From an uncultured Bacteroidales bacterium (GTDB taxonomy: Bacteria > Bacteroidota > Bacteroidia > Bacteroidales > UBA932), in assembly GCA_949294195.1 (NCBI GenBank), contig CASFGK010000014.1, forward strand, positions 1-64,000: a stretch of DNA of 64,000 nucleotides, written 5' to 3'. Both the position numbers and the translations under genes were made by a program. This document shows positions 50,703-61,140 of this stretch, piece after piece. Positions within the stretch are counted from its first letter, which is position 1; the number at the start of each line of letters is the position of its first letter. The notes beneath the pieces are model-generated. The model was not told the origin of the DNA and ran no database searches. It was given only the letters and a program-made list of their open reading frames with translations.

Positions 50703-52493
50703 ATGAGTGAAGAGATTATTCCTGATGTTCCAGTAACGTCAGACGTACTTGAAAATGAAGAGCCGGCAGTCAATTATTCTGCACTCAGTCTTGCAGAACT
50801 GGCCGAAATGTTCCAGAAACTTGCAGTGAGCGAAGACCGCATGAAACGGTCAAAAGAGGCCGAAGCCGTCAAATCGGCTTTTTACAAGAGACTTCTGAAG
50901 GAAAAGGCGGAAGCAGGCAGCACCACTGATGTCCAGGAACCTGGCGGAACGGAAGAAGATGTGACAGAGCAGGAGGAAAGCAGTGCCGAAGAGCAGTCTG
51001 CAGCAGCCGGAACCGTATCTGAAAACCCTTTCGATGAGATCGAGCGCGGGTTCAAGGCTCTTTATAACGCTTACCGTAAGGAAAAGGCGGAGTACAACAG
51101 ACAGCAGGAAAAGGAACGCGAACATAACCTTGAACTTAAGCAGGCTGTAATCGCAGATCTGAAGGCTTTGGTGGAGAAGCAGGAGGATGTGAATGCCACT
51201 TTTCCTGCATTCCGCGAGATACAGAACAGGTGGAGGACTATAGGTCCTGTTCCGGTACAGAGTTTCAGGAATCTTAATGATACATACCAGCTGTATGTGG
51301 AGCAGTTCTACGACATGGTGAAGATCAACCGCGAACTCCGTGATCTGGATTTCAAGAAGAATCTTGAAGTAAAGGAGAAATTCTGCGAGGCTGCGGAAAA
51401 GCTTGCGGAAAAAGAGAATGTGGTGGAAGCATTCAAGGAACTCCAGAAGCTGCATGAACAGTGGAAAGAGTACGGTCCGGTAGCAAAGCAGTTCAGAGAG
51501 GATATATGGAACAGGTTCAAGGCGGCCACTTCCGTAATCAACAAGAAGTACCAGGCGTATTTTGAAGGCCAGAAAGAGCAGTACGCCGAGAACCTTGCCG
51601 CCAAGACAAAACTCTGCGAGCAGGTGGAAGCCATTGCGGAAAAGGAAATCAGGAGTTCGGGCGAGTGGAATGACAGTACCAAGGAGATAGAGGATATCCA
51701 GAAGCAGTGGAAAGGGATCGGATATGCTTCAAAGAAAGAGAACCAGAAGATCTATGAGAGGTTCCGTGCCGCATGTGACAAGTTCTTTGAAAGGAAGAGG
51801 GAGTTCTACTCTGCATATAAGGACGAGATGAACGAGAATCTCCAGAAGAAGATAGCCTTGTGCGAAGAGGCCGAGGCCCTCAAGACCAGTACCGCATGGA
51901 AGAAGACTACAGACCAGCTGATCAATCTCCAGAAGCAGTGGAAGGAAATCGGTGCCGTTCCCCGCAAGAAGTCGGAAGCCCTCTGGAAGAGATTCCGTGC
52001 CGCATGTGACGAATTCTTCAACGAAAGGGACAAGCAGGCCAGACCTGAGAACGATTTCTACGGGAATCTTAAGGCCAAGAAGCATCTTATAGAGGAAATA
52101 AACGCATATGTCCTTTCCGATGACGATGATGCAAATGCAGAAGCAGCCCAGGATTTTGCAGCGAAATGGCAGTCTATAGGCTTTGTCCCGTTCAAGGAAA
52201 AGGACAAGATAGCGGCAGCATACAGGGATGCGATGAATTCGAAGTTCCCGGACGTATCCAGACGTTCACGCGGCCACGCTCCGAAGAACGAGAAAGAGAG
52301 GCTTGTACAGAAGTATCTGAAGAAAGAGCAGGATATAGTTACTTACGAGAACAATATCGGCTTTTTTGCGGCATCCAAGAATTCCGAGCCGCTTATACGA
52401 CAGATGCAGGAGCGTATTGACAAGGCAAAGGCAGAGCTCAAGGAACTCGAACTGCAGATCATAGCGCTGGACAGCGCAGAAAACGAAAAATAG
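50703..52493 (+). CDS. DUF349 repeat protein
   Basis: This 596-residue acidic cytoplasmic protein has no signal peptide. After a charged N-terminal 100 residues it contains several DUF349 units of about 70 residues, recognised by FREIQNRWRTIGPVP, LHEQWKEYGPVA, IQKQWKGIGYASKKE and LQKQWKEIGAVPRKK, each followed by W/F-rich helices (LWKRFRAACDEFF). A coiled-coil tail ends it. The family is widespread in Bacteroidota; its function is not established. It is 88 bases upstream of yidC, with an intervening hairpin at 52510-52553. Confidence 0.85.
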   Translation: MSEEIIPDVPVTSDVLENEEPAVNYSALSLAELAEMFQKLAVSEDRMKRSKEAEAVKSAFYKRLLKEKAEAGSTTDVQEPGGTEEDVTEQEESSAEEQSAAAGTVSENPFDEIERGFKALYNAYRKEKAEYNRQQEKEREHNLELKQAVIADLKALVEKQEDVNATFPAFREIQNRWRTIGPVPVQSFRNLNDTYQLYVEQFYDMVKINRELRDLDFKKNLEVKEKFCEAAEKLAEKENVVEAFKELQKLHEQWKEYGPVAKQFREDIWNRFKAATSVINKKYQAYFEGQKEQYAENLAAKTKLCEQVEAIAEKEIRSSGEWNDSTKEIEDIQKQWKGIGYASKKENQKIYERFRAACDKFFERKREFYSAYKDEMNENLQKKIALCEEAEALKTSTAWKKTTDQLINLQKQWKEIGAVPRKKSEALWKRFRAACDEFFNERDKQARPENDFYGNLKAKKHLIEEINAYVLSDDDDANAEAAQDFAAKWQSIGFVPFKEKDKIAAAYRDAMNSKFPDVSRRSRGHAPKNEKERLVQKYLKKEQDIVTYENNIGFFAASKNSEPLIRQMQERIDKAKAELKELELQIIALDSAENEK

Positions 52494-52509
52494 TATTTAT
52501 TGGAGAAAC

Positions 52510-52553
52510 GCCGTCAGGGTCAGGATTCTACAGAAGAATCATGTCCTGACGGC
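52510..52553 (+). repeat. Intercistronic hairpin before yidC
   Basis: GCCGTCAGG (52510-52518) pairs with CCTGACGGC (52545-52553), with further GATTCT/AGAATC pairing inside. No T run follows, so it may be an mRNA-processing or attenuating stem rather than a terminator. Confidence 0.5.
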
Positions 52554-52581
52554 AGTCTTGAAATATTGAACGCAAATATAG

Positions 52582-54444
52582 ATGAATAAGAATTCAGTTA
52601 TTGGAATAGTTCTGATAGGTGTGATTTTTTTCGGTTTCACATGGTATCAGTCTAAACAGTATCAGAAACAGGTCGAATATCAGGCACAGCAGGACTCCAT
52701 AGCCAGAGCAGAGCAGGCCTATATGGATTCAGTATGGAGAGCCCGGCATCCGGTAGACTCTTCGGCCACTGCGCTTCTGGAGCAGTCGGCCGCAAAACAG
52801 AGAATATACAAGGATACGCTGATTGACAATGCGCATAATGCCGAGGCTTCGTACCACATTCTGTCGAACGACAAGATAGAAGTAACGTTCACGACCAAAG
52901 GCGCCCAGCCGTACAGCGTGAAAGTCAAGGACTTTTACAACTACGACAGTACGGATCTGTATATTTTCAAGCCTGAAATGAGCCAATACGGCATTACCGT
53001 CTATGCCGGCGAAAATATAAATACAAAGGATTTTGTCTTCGAACTTGCCGAAAAGACCGATACGTCCATAGTCATGCGGCTTCCGTTTGCCGGCGGCGGG
53101 TATATAGAACAGAAATACACTCTTGCGGAAGGAAGTTATTCGGTCGACAACGATTTCTCCTTCATCAATATGGGGAATGTGATTCCGCGAAACGTTTCAA
53201 TGTTTGACATTGACTGGAATGTCGTGATTCCACGCATGGAGAAAGGCTACAGGAACGAGAAGCAGTATTCGAAGCTGAACTACATGTTCCCGGGCGAGAA
53301 AAAGCCTGTCAGGGTCGGTGTGGGACGTGACGATGACGCACGTGTGGATGCGAAGATATCATGGTTCGCTTTCCAGCAGCAGTTCTTTTCCGCCATAATG
53401 AGGGCAGACAGCGATTTCTCTTCGGGAGATTTCGTAATTCGTTTCTTTGAAGAGAATGACCCTTCCCATAACCTTATGGCATGTTCGGCAAAGATGCGCT
53501 CCGATTTTACTGTAGGGCCTGACGGTAACGTTACTGTACCGTTTCACTTCTATTTCGGCCCGAACCATTACCGTACTCTGAGAGATTATGACCAGCATTA
53601 CGAGAGAATCATTCCTTTGGGAGGATCTGTAATCGGACTTATCAGCCGGGGAGTCATTATCCCGACATTCAATTTTCTGGGTAAGTATATTGCCAATTTC
53701 GGTGTGATTATCCTTATCCTTACCGTCTTCATCAAGCTTATCGTATCTCCTCTGACAGTCAGGTCCTACATATCATCGGCAAAGATGGCTGTCATAAAAC
53801 CTGAGGTGGACAAGCTGAACGAGAAATATCCGAAGCAGGAAGACGCATTGAAGAAGCAGCAGGCGATGATGGAGCTTTACAGGAGGGCGGGAATCAGCCC
53901 TATGGGAGGATGTCTCCCTATGCTGCTCCAGCTGCCTGTCCTGTATGCGATGTTCCGTTTCTTCCCTGCTTCCATAGAGCTGAGACAGCAGCATTTCTTG
54001 TGGGCGGATGACTTGAGCGGTTTTGACTCGATACTTGACCTCCCGTTCAACATTCCACTTTACGGAGACCATATATCCCTGTTTGCCCTGCTAATGGCCA
54101 TTTCCATGTTCCTGTATTCGAAGATGACTTCAAGCCAGATGTCGAATGATCCGAATATGGCCGGAATGAAGTTCATGAGCGTGTGGATGATGCCTGTCAT
54201 GATGCTCTTTATCTGCAACAATCTTTCCAGCGGTTTGAGCTACTATTATCTTCTTTCAAACCTTATCACCATGTTCCAGACCTGGTTCGTGAAAAAGTTT
54301 GTCGTGAAGCCGGAGAAGATATACGCCCAGATGGCTGCAGCGGCAGTCAAACCTGTGAAGAAATCCAAGTGGCAGCTTCGTCTGGAAGAAGCGCAGAAGA
54401 TGCAGCAGCAGATGGCCAAAGAACAGGCAAAGAAACGAAGATAA
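52582..54444 (+). CDS. yidC: Membrane protein insertase YidC
   Basis: This 620-residue protein inserts helices into the inner membrane. An N-terminal helix (SVIGIVLIGVIFFGFTWY) leads to a large periplasmic beta domain (about 90-370), then the conserved five-helix core: YIANFGVIILILTVFIKLIVSPLTVRSYIS, GISPMGGCLPMLLQLPVLYAMFRFFP, and VWMMPVMMLFICNNLSSGLSYYYLLSN. A Lys-rich tail ends it. Length is typical for the long Gram-negative form. It follows the DUF349 gene. Confidence 0.96.
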   Translation: MNKNSVIGIVLIGVIFFGFTWYQSKQYQKQVEYQAQQDSIARAEQAYMDSVWRARHPVDSSATALLEQSAAKQRIYKDTLIDNAHNAEASYHILSNDKIEVTFTTKGAQPYSVKVKDFYNYDSTDLYIFKPEMSQYGITVYAGENINTKDFVFELAEKTDTSIVMRLPFAGGGYIEQKYTLAEGSYSVDNDFSFINMGNVIPRNVSMFDIDWNVVIPRMEKGYRNEKQYSKLNYMFPGEKKPVRVGVGRDDDARVDAKISWFAFQQQFFSAIMRADSDFSSGDFVIRFFEENDPSHNLMACSAKMRSDFTVGPDGNVTVPFHFYFGPNHYRTLRDYDQHYERIIPLGGSVIGLISRGVIIPTFNFLGKYIANFGVIILILTVFIKLIVSPLTVRSYISSAKMAVIKPEVDKLNEKYPKQEDALKKQQAMMELYRRAGISPMGGCLPMLLQLPVLYAMFRFFPASIELRQQHFLWADDLSGFDSILDLPFNIPLYGDHISLFALLMAISMFLYSKMTSSQMSNDPNMAGMKFMSVWMMPVMMLFICNNLSSGLSYYYLLSNLITMFQTWFVKKFVVKPEKIYAQMAAAAVKPVKKSKWQLRLEEAQKMQQQMAKEQAKKRR

Positions 54445-54453
54445 AGCTATATT

Positions 54454-55164
54454 ATGTCAGACGTAGCAGACGCTATAAAGAAACTGCATAAGGAACTGCC
54501 GCCGGAAGTGACACTGGTGGCAGTTTCCAAATTCCATCCTGTCCAGGCGGTTATGGAAGCATATCAGGCAGGTCAGAGGGTTTTCGGCGAAAGCCGTCCG
54601 CAGGAGCTTTTATCCAAGATCCAGGCTTTGGGTGAGTCTGCTGCTTCGACCGGAAATCAGGAATTGTATTCGGATATCAGATGGCATTTTATCGGTCATC
54701 TGCAGACCAACAAACTGAAGATGGTCCTGCCTTATGTGTCCATGGTGGAGTCTGTCGATTCCCTGCACCTCCTGCAGTCAATAGACAGATGGGGGAGTGA
54801 GAACGGAAAAGTCACGGATATCCTGCTGGAATACCATATAGCATCAGAAGAAACCAAGCAGGGATTCGGCGCAGACCAGATCAGGGAAATCCTATTGTCT
54901 GACATACAGTACAGCCATGTGCGTATCTGCGGACTTATGGGCATGGCCACTTTCACTGACAACGAGTCTGCAATCAGGTCTGATTTTTCCCGTCTGGTCG
55001 CCTTGCGTGACGCTTTGCTGCCGCAGTCGGGAAATTATCCCAATCTTCCGGATAATTTCGGCCTGCTGTCTTTCGGAATGACTCATGATTACAGAATCGC
55101 TGTGTCGATGGGAGCGGACATAGTGCGCATAGGCACCCTTATTTTCGGGGAACGAAGCTATTGA
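54454..55164 (+). CDS. yggS: YggS-type PLP-binding protein
   Basis: This 236-residue alanine-racemase-like TIM barrel handles pyridoxal phosphate homeostasis. VAVSKFHP holds the PLP Lys at 26; GESRPQEL, WHFIGHLQTNKLK, ICGLMGMATF and SFGMTHDYRIAVSMGADIVRIGTLIFG complete the family pattern. It starts ten bases after yidC. Length is standard. Confidence 0.93.
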   Translation: MSDVADAIKKLHKELPPEVTLVAVSKFHPVQAVMEAYQAGQRVFGESRPQELLSKIQALGESAASTGNQELYSDIRWHFIGHLQTNKLKMVLPYVSMVESVDSLHLLQSIDRWGSENGKVTDILLEYHIASEETKQGFGADQIREILLSDIQYSHVRICGLMGMATFTDNESAIRSDFSRLVALRDALLPQSGNYPNLPDNFGLLSFGMTHDYRIAVSMGADIVRIGTLIFGERSY

Positions 55165-55185
55165 CATGAAATAACCTGAAACGAT

Positions 55186-56406
55186 ATGGAAAAGCGGCAG
55201 AAGAAATCCTTTGCGAAAAAGTTTGGCATCGTACAGAAAAGTGCAAGACGCAGTCTCAGACGCGATATCCTTGCCAGAAGGCTCAAACTGCAGCGGGAGC
55301 TTGAGTACAAGCGACTTATGAGAATCAGACGGAAGTATGTTCCGCCATACACGCATTGCAAGAACTGCGGCACAGAGCTGAAAGGCATGTATTGCCACAA
55401 ATGCGGACAGTATGCCCTTGATGCACGCCAGCCTTTCTGGAAATATATTCTGCAGTATTTCGAGAATGTGTATCAGTTCGATACAAAGATATGGAACACT
55501 CTTTGGATGCTGTTCCGCCGTCCTGGATTCCTTACGACTGAATTCAATGCAGGGAAAATCGCGTCGTATGTCCATCCGATGCGTCTTTTCATGTGTATCA
55601 CCCTGCTTTTCTTCATCGGTTTTTTCATGGTCATCGGAGATACCGTGGACAGGGCCATGTCAAAACTGAATTCCGAAACAGTTATTGATGCACTGGAAGA
55701 GGCATCTGCCGAAGATTACAGCGTAATGGCATCCATGTTCGATAAAGATACAGTTGTAGCGATTGTCGTTGATGTGGAAGATGTGAAAAGATTTCCGGAA
55801 GTTTTCGACCTCATCGGCTATGCTGCAAAGGATTCTCTGTCCGGCGACATCGGTGCAAAAGATACGGTAAAGGTAAGGATGCCGTCCGAGTATCTCAACA
55901 CATTTGAATATATGGAAGACTGGTGCGGAGTGGGATTGTATGCCGCCGGCTTGCCTCAGATGGATGAGGATGAAACCCTGTTCATTGACGGACTGTTAGG
56001 TGTCCTTAGCGGATATGCCCCTCTGTTCTCCCTGTTTCTTGTTCCAGTAATGGCTCTCATGCTTAAAGGACTGTACAGGAAGAAGCACATGATGTATATG
56101 AACCATCTCGCTTTTGCACTTCACTGGGGATGTTTCTTCTACATAATGACAGCATTGTTCGTAATTGCCGGCGAACTGTGGCATTATAATGGCCTGACGT
56201 GGTATGTCTTCCTTGGAATCAATCTTTTGTATACCGCTGTTGCCTTGCATTGGGTGTACGGAAACGACTGGGTCAAGACTCTGCTGAAGACTGTTTTCCT
56301 GTATATGGTGTACTTCTTTATTGTCATTGTCCTGTCAGGTGTGTTTTTCGCATGGGCTCTTTACAGTCAGAAGGAGATTATGCCTTCGTCAATCGCAAAC
56401 TGGTAG
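55186..56406 (+). CDS. DUF3667 membrane protein with zinc ribbon
   Basis: This 406-residue protein has a basic N-terminus, then a zinc-ribbon CKNCGTELKGMYCHKCGQ at 63-80, then the DUF3667 segment (FWKYILQYFENVYQFDTKIWNTLWMLF..RPGFLTTEFNAGK), four to five membrane helices (about 135-155, 275-295, 315-340, 345-365, 375-395) and a soluble stretch between the first two. Function unknown. Its end overlaps the convergent lpxB gene by 18 bases. Confidence 0.85.
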   Translation: MEKRQKKSFAKKFGIVQKSARRSLRRDILARRLKLQRELEYKRLMRIRRKYVPPYTHCKNCGTELKGMYCHKCGQYALDARQPFWKYILQYFENVYQFDTKIWNTLWMLFRRPGFLTTEFNAGKIASYVHPMRLFMCITLLFFIGFFMVIGDTVDRAMSKLNSETVIDALEEASAEDYSVMASMFDKDTVVAIVVDVEDVKRFPEVFDLIGYAAKDSLSGDIGAKDTVKVRMPSEYLNTFEYMEDWCGVGLYAAGLPQMDEDETLFIDGLLGVLSGYAPLFSLFLVPVMALMLKGLYRKKHMMYMNHLAFALHWGCFFYIMTALFVIAGELWHYNGLTWYVFLGINLLYTAVALHWVYGNDWVKTLLKTVFLYMVYFFIVIVLSGVFFAWALYSQKEIMPSSIANW

Positions 56407-57579
56407 GCCCAGTTCTCTTATCATTGCTTTGGCTACGGCAGCAGATGCTCCTTTACCCCCGAGAGCCTTGCGTATGCAGGCATATTCGGACTGCATTTTC
56501 TGACGGTAATCCGGGTCCTCAATCAGGGCCCGGACTTCTTTTACAAGATTGTCCGCATTGCAGTCATCCTGAATGAATTCCTTGAACGCGAGACGGTCCA
56601 CAATCAGATTGCCCAGACTGATGTACTTGACTTTCACTATTTTTCTGGCGATTGCATAGGTGATCTTGCTTCCCATGATAAACCCTACTGCCTGCGGTGT
56701 CCCCAAAAGAACGGTCTCCAGAGATGCTGTTCCTGAATTCACTACAGCCGCTTCGGCATTTCTGACTATGGCCTGAGTCTGTCCGAAAAGCACTCTTATA
56801 CCCGCCTTGCACCCTTTCAGATAAGGTGTGTAGTCATCAATATTGCGGGCCGGAGCTCCTGCTATAATGAATTGATAGTCATGATACTTAGGAATATCGG
56901 CCATTTTTTCGGCGAACTCTCTGAGTACCGGCATCATTGTACTTATCTCTCCTTTTCTGGAGCCTGCAAGCATTGCTATTATAGGTTTGTCTGCCAGAGC
57001 ATTGCGCTTGAGAAACTCCTCACGCGCTTCTTTTGATGCAGGTGAGTTGTCGATGGCGTCTATCAGTGGGTTGCCTTCATAGACGAAATCCACACCTTTC
57101 TTCCTGAAGTACTGTATTTCAAAAGGAAAGACAATGAACAGCTTGTCTACGTATTTCTTGAGTTTCTTTATCCGCCCTTCCCTTGAAGCCCATACTTTCG
57201 GAGCGATGTAGTAAAAAACCTTCAGGCCGTGTCTGTGGGCGAATTCCGCTATCCTGAAATTGAATCCGGGATAATCGATAAGTATCACCACATCAGGCTT
57301 CCATGACATGATGTCTTTTTCGCAGAACCTGACATTCCCGAGAAGCTGCCATGCTTTTCTGAACACTTCCCAGAATCCCATTATCGCCCCTTCCTTGTAG
57401 TGGCGGACCAACCCTCCGCCTGCCATGGTTTCTTTCCTGTTTTCAATATACACGCTGTTCATCAGGTCTCCGCCCCAGAAGCGGATTTCTGCATCCCTGT
57501 CTTCCGCATACAGTCCTTTCATGAGATTGGACCCGTGCAGGTCTCCCGATGCTTCGCCTGCTATGATATAGTATTTCAT
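56389..57579 (-). CDS. lpxB: Lipid-A-disaccharide synthase
   Basis: The start at 57579 (MKYYIIAGEASGDLHGSNLM) gives 396 residues; longer frames go into the gap with surE. It joins UDP-diacylglucosamine and lipid X in the sixth step of lipid A synthesis. GEASGD opens it; KPDVVILIDYPGFN, YYIAPKVWAS, LAGSRKGEI and SGTASLETVLLGTP are the family landmarks. It lies 49 bases after surE on the same strand, a common pairing in Bacteroidota. Confidence 0.95.
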   Translation of the reverse strand: MKYYIIAGEASGDLHGSNLMKGLYAEDRDAEIRFWGGDLMNSVYIENRKETMAGGGLVRHYKEGAIMGFWEVFRKAWQLLGNVRFCEKDIMSWKPDVVILIDYPGFNFRIAEFAHRHGLKVFYYIAPKVWASREGRIKKLKKYVDKLFIVFPFEIQYFRKKGVDFVYEGNPLIDAIDNSPASKEAREEFLKRNALADKPIIAMLAGSRKGEISTMMPVLREFAEKMADIPKYHDYQFIIAGAPARNIDDYTPYLKGCKAGIRVLFGQTQAIVRNAEAAVVNSGTASLETVLLGTPQAVGFIMGSKITYAIARKIVKVKYISLGNLIVDRLAFKEFIQDDCNADNLVKEVRALIEDPDYRQKMQSEYACIRKALGGKGASAAVAKAMIRELGLPVCD

Positions 57580-57628
57580 TCCTTTGTCTGTTGTGCAATT
57601 CTTGCCCGAAACGGAGCGGATACGATGC

Positions 57629-58525
57629 CTATTTGAAATCGATGTCAAATCCCAGACCCCTGATACGTTCCGCCTCCGGGTAATCGGTAGTGTCTATATT
57701 GTGGGCCGAAATGGAGATATATCCGTCTTTCATTATCCAATGGTCTGACCTGTGTGTGTTTTCAGGGTCATCTACATACTCTCCGACCATCATGTACAGA
57801 TCTTCTCCAGGTTCTGCCGCCGGGCTGCTGCTCTGTCCGAGAAGCTCCGGTGTGATTCCCATATGGCTGTACACATCAGGATCCCATGTCTTGAACTCGC
57901 GGATCCATCTTCCCATACCCTGGAAGCCGGTCCGTATTCCCTTTATGCTCTCTGCCGGAATGTCAGGGAAATTCACATTGTAGTAAATGCCGCGTCTTTC
58001 CGGCAGATTTGACATGATCATCCTGAATATTTCCGGAAAATACTTTCTTATGGCGGAAAAATCAGCATCCGGGGCCAGTGTCGAGAGTGAGACTCCTATG
58101 GCGGGAATACCGTTCAGGGCCGCTTCCTGTGCCGCTCCGAGAGTGCCGGAGTAGCATGAGGCAGAGGATGCGTTGGATCCGTGGTTGATACCTGAAACCA
58201 CGACATCCGGAAACTTGTTTTCAAATATGGTGTTGAGCCCGAATTTCACACAACTGGCAGGAGTGGCGTCCAGATATGACCATTTCACATTGTCCCGGTA
58301 GTGCTCAGGCAGGATGCCCGTATTCCATGTCTTTTCTTCGACTTCCTTGAAACTTAGTTCTTTATGTGCAATTTGCCTAAGCCCGAGAGAGACTGCCATT
58401 GACATTCCCGACTGGTGCTTTTTGGGTGCGATGACAGTCAGACTGCCAAATTGGCACATTATTTCTGACAGGACTTTGATGCCTTTGGCCTGATAGCCGT
58501 CGTCATTTGTGACAAGTATATTCAT
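57629..58525 (-). CDS. surE: 5'/3'-nucleotidase SurE
   Basis: This 298-residue phosphatase opens ILVTNDDGYQAKGI with metal ligands Asp8 and Asp9 (approx.), and SGINHGSNASSASCYSGTLGAAQEA holds Ser/Asn ligands. It removes phosphate from nucleoside monophosphates. It is about 40 residues longer than E. coli SurE, mostly in the middle and C-terminal arm. A -7 motif lies at 58543. Confidence 0.93.
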   Translation of the reverse strand: MNILVTNDDGYQAKGIKVLSEIMCQFGSLTVIAPKKHQSGMSMAVSLGLRQIAHKELSFKEVEEKTWNTGILPEHYRDNVKWSYLDATPASCVKFGLNTIFENKFPDVVVSGINHGSNASSASCYSGTLGAAQEAALNGIPAIGVSLSTLAPDADFSAIRKYFPEIFRMIMSNLPERRGIYYNVNFPDIPAESIKGIRTGFQGMGRWIREFKTWDPDVYSHMGITPELLGQSSSPAAEPGEDLYMMVGEYVDDPENTHRSDHWIMKDGYISISAHNIDTTDYPEAERIRGLGFDIDFK

Positions 58526-58542
58526 CGAATAGAAATTTGTGA

Positions 58543-58550
58543 CAAATATA
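58543..58550 (-). promoter_or_regulatory. -7 motif for surE-lpxB
   Basis: The minus strand reads TATATTTG, matching TAnnTTTG, 18 bases before the surE start. Confidence 0.45.
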
Positions 58551-58571
58551 GTAGATAATCATTATTTTTCT

Positions 58572-58579
58572 TAATTTTG
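58572..58579 (+). promoter_or_regulatory. -7 motif for gap
   Basis: TAATTTTG matches TAnnTTTG, about 70 bases before the gap ATG. The leader before the start is long and AT-rich. Confidence 0.45.
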
Positions 58580-58638
58580 CACCGTTTTTGTAGGAAATCA
58601 GCCTTCGGAAACGAAATCTGAAATTTGTATTACTTTAA

Positions 58639-59649
<1,011 letters not shown>

Positions 59650-59677
59650 TTTGAATTCACTTCAGAATGAAAATAAT

Positions 59678-59712
59678 GAGGTCAGCCAATCGGTTGACCT
59701 CTGTTTTTTTTC
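59678..59712 (+). terminator. Terminator of gap
   Basis: GAGGTCA (59678-59684) and TGACCTC (59695-59701), with inner CC/GG pairing, form a stem followed by TGTTTTTTTTC. It is 28 bases after the gap stop codon. Confidence 0.9.
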
Positions 59713-59733
59713 TCTGGATGTCCCTTAACGGAC

Positions 59734-61119
59734 TCATTGGGTTTTTATGATTTTTTTAGTGGATACCAGTGTAAGTTCCTTGATTTTTACGTTCTTGAAC
59801 CAGACTTCGTCCCCGTGGTCCTGAAGAAGGATATGGCCTTCGGAAAGGTTGCCGAAATCCGGCCAGTCACGGTATTTGCTGTAATCGACCAGAGCATCCC
59901 ACATTTGGTTGTTGCGCTCATATTCAAGGAGTTTTGTCCCGTTGAGCCAGTGTTCCACGTGGCTTCCTTTCACTACTATTACGGCTGTATTGAATGCATT
60001 TTTATCGAATGGCTTGTCTTCCGGAGCCGGAATGAGATCATAGAGCGAGCCGCATTTGCGGTTGCCCGCCACACCGAGTTTTGCGTCAGGATGCAGGTCA
60101 TCATCCAGAATCTGGAACTCGCATCCTATAGCAGAACCTGTCCCTTTATTCAGTTCAGGATCCACGAAATATTTTATCCCGCTGTTCGCTCCTTCCGTTA
60201 TCTTGAAATCGACACTCAGGATGAAGTTCCGGTATGTACGGGTGGTGATGATGTCTCCGCCGTTTTCAGATTCGCCACCGTTGCCTTTTTCCACTTTCAG
60301 GATTCCGTCCTCTATTTTCCATCCGTTTGCAGGGAATCTGTCGAGTTTCGCTCCTCTCCAGCCATCGGTAGTCATGCCGTCCCACAGAAGTGCCCATCCT
60401 TCGGCTGCCTCACGCGGAGATATGGAGTTGTCAATCAGGTTGACCTGAGGCGTTTGTGCGGATACCGGAGTAAGGTGTTTTTCCACGTCACGGGTGCATA
60501 TCCGGATGTCTTTCCAGCTGACGGTTTTGCCTTCAAGGGCAGGCTTGTATACAGCATGCACCTGCAGCGCGATGAATCCTTCCGATACCGCGTCATCCCA
60601 CAGGTCGGCGCACGGCACACCATTCACCCATGTCCTTATCGAATTGCCGTACGCTTCGATGCGGGCCTTGTTCCATTCCCCGTTCCTGAAAGCGGACTTT
60701 GCAGCCGGATTTACGGTGAGAGGGTACAGCCAGCCTCTGTCCGCTTCATCATATATGCCTCCTGACCAAGCCCGTTCAGACGGGTCTATCTCGAACTGAT
60801 ACCCGTGTACGCGGCCGTTCTGGTAGTCTTTCGTACTGAGGCTTCGGAACTGTACTCCGGAATTGAGCCCGTCATCTACCTTGAATTCGAACTCAAGTAT
60901 GAAATCACTGAAATTCCTGTCGGTTGCAAGGAATGTGTTCGGTGTGCCCATTCTTGAAATGCCGGTTATTACACCGTCGGAGACTTTGTATGTCGCCTTG
61001 CCGTTCAGTCTTGTCCAGCCTTTAAGGTTTTTCCCGTTGAAAAGCGGCTCCCAGTCCTGGGCATATGCTGCGGCAGAGAAAACCATGGCCAATCCTAAAA
61101 TTGCAAATATCCGTTTCAT
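59734..61119 (-). CDS. DUF1080 protein with two copies (3-keto-disaccharide hydrolase-like)
   Basis: This 461-residue protein has a signal peptide (..[10 protein letters not shown]). Two DUF1080 beta-sandwich domains are present. The first, at about 22-210, shows [33 protein letters not shown] and [19 protein letters not shown]. The second, at about 235-450, shows [31 protein letters not shown] and [22 protein letters not shown]. In gut Bacteroides related proteins hydrolyse 3-keto-glycosides made by Gfo/Idh/MocA dehydrogenases. The adjacent gene upstream is such a dehydrogenase, 21 bases away. Confidence 0.85.
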   Translation of the reverse strand: MKRIFAILGLAMVFSAAAYAQDWEPLFNGKNLKGWTRLNGKATYKVSDGVITGISRMGTPNTFLATDRNFSDFILEFEFKVDDGLNSGVQFRSLSTKDYQNGRVHGYQFEIDPSERAWSGGIYDEADRGWLYPLTVNPAAKSAFRNGEWNKARIEAYGNSIRTWVNGVPCADLWDDAVSEGFIALQVHAVYKPALEGKTVSWKDIRICTRDVEKHLTPVSAQTPQVNLIDNSISPREAAEGWALLWDGMTTDGWRGAKLDRFPANGWKIEDGILKVEKGNGGESENGGDIITTRTYRNFILSVDFKITEGANSGIKYFVDPELNKGTGSAIGCEFQILDDDLHPDAKLGVAGNRKCGSLYDLIPAPEDKPFDKNAFNTAVIVVKGSHVEHWLNGTKLLEYERNNQMWDALVDYSKYRDWPDFGNLSEGHILLQDHGDEVWFKNVKIKELTLVSTKKIIKTQ

Positions 61120-61140
61120 ATATTTTTGTTTGTTTTGGTA

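Noticed and set aside
59737-60765. 342-codon open frame on the plus strand
   Set aside because: It is antisense to the DUF1080 gene and lacks any domain; long antisense frames are common opposite such genes here.
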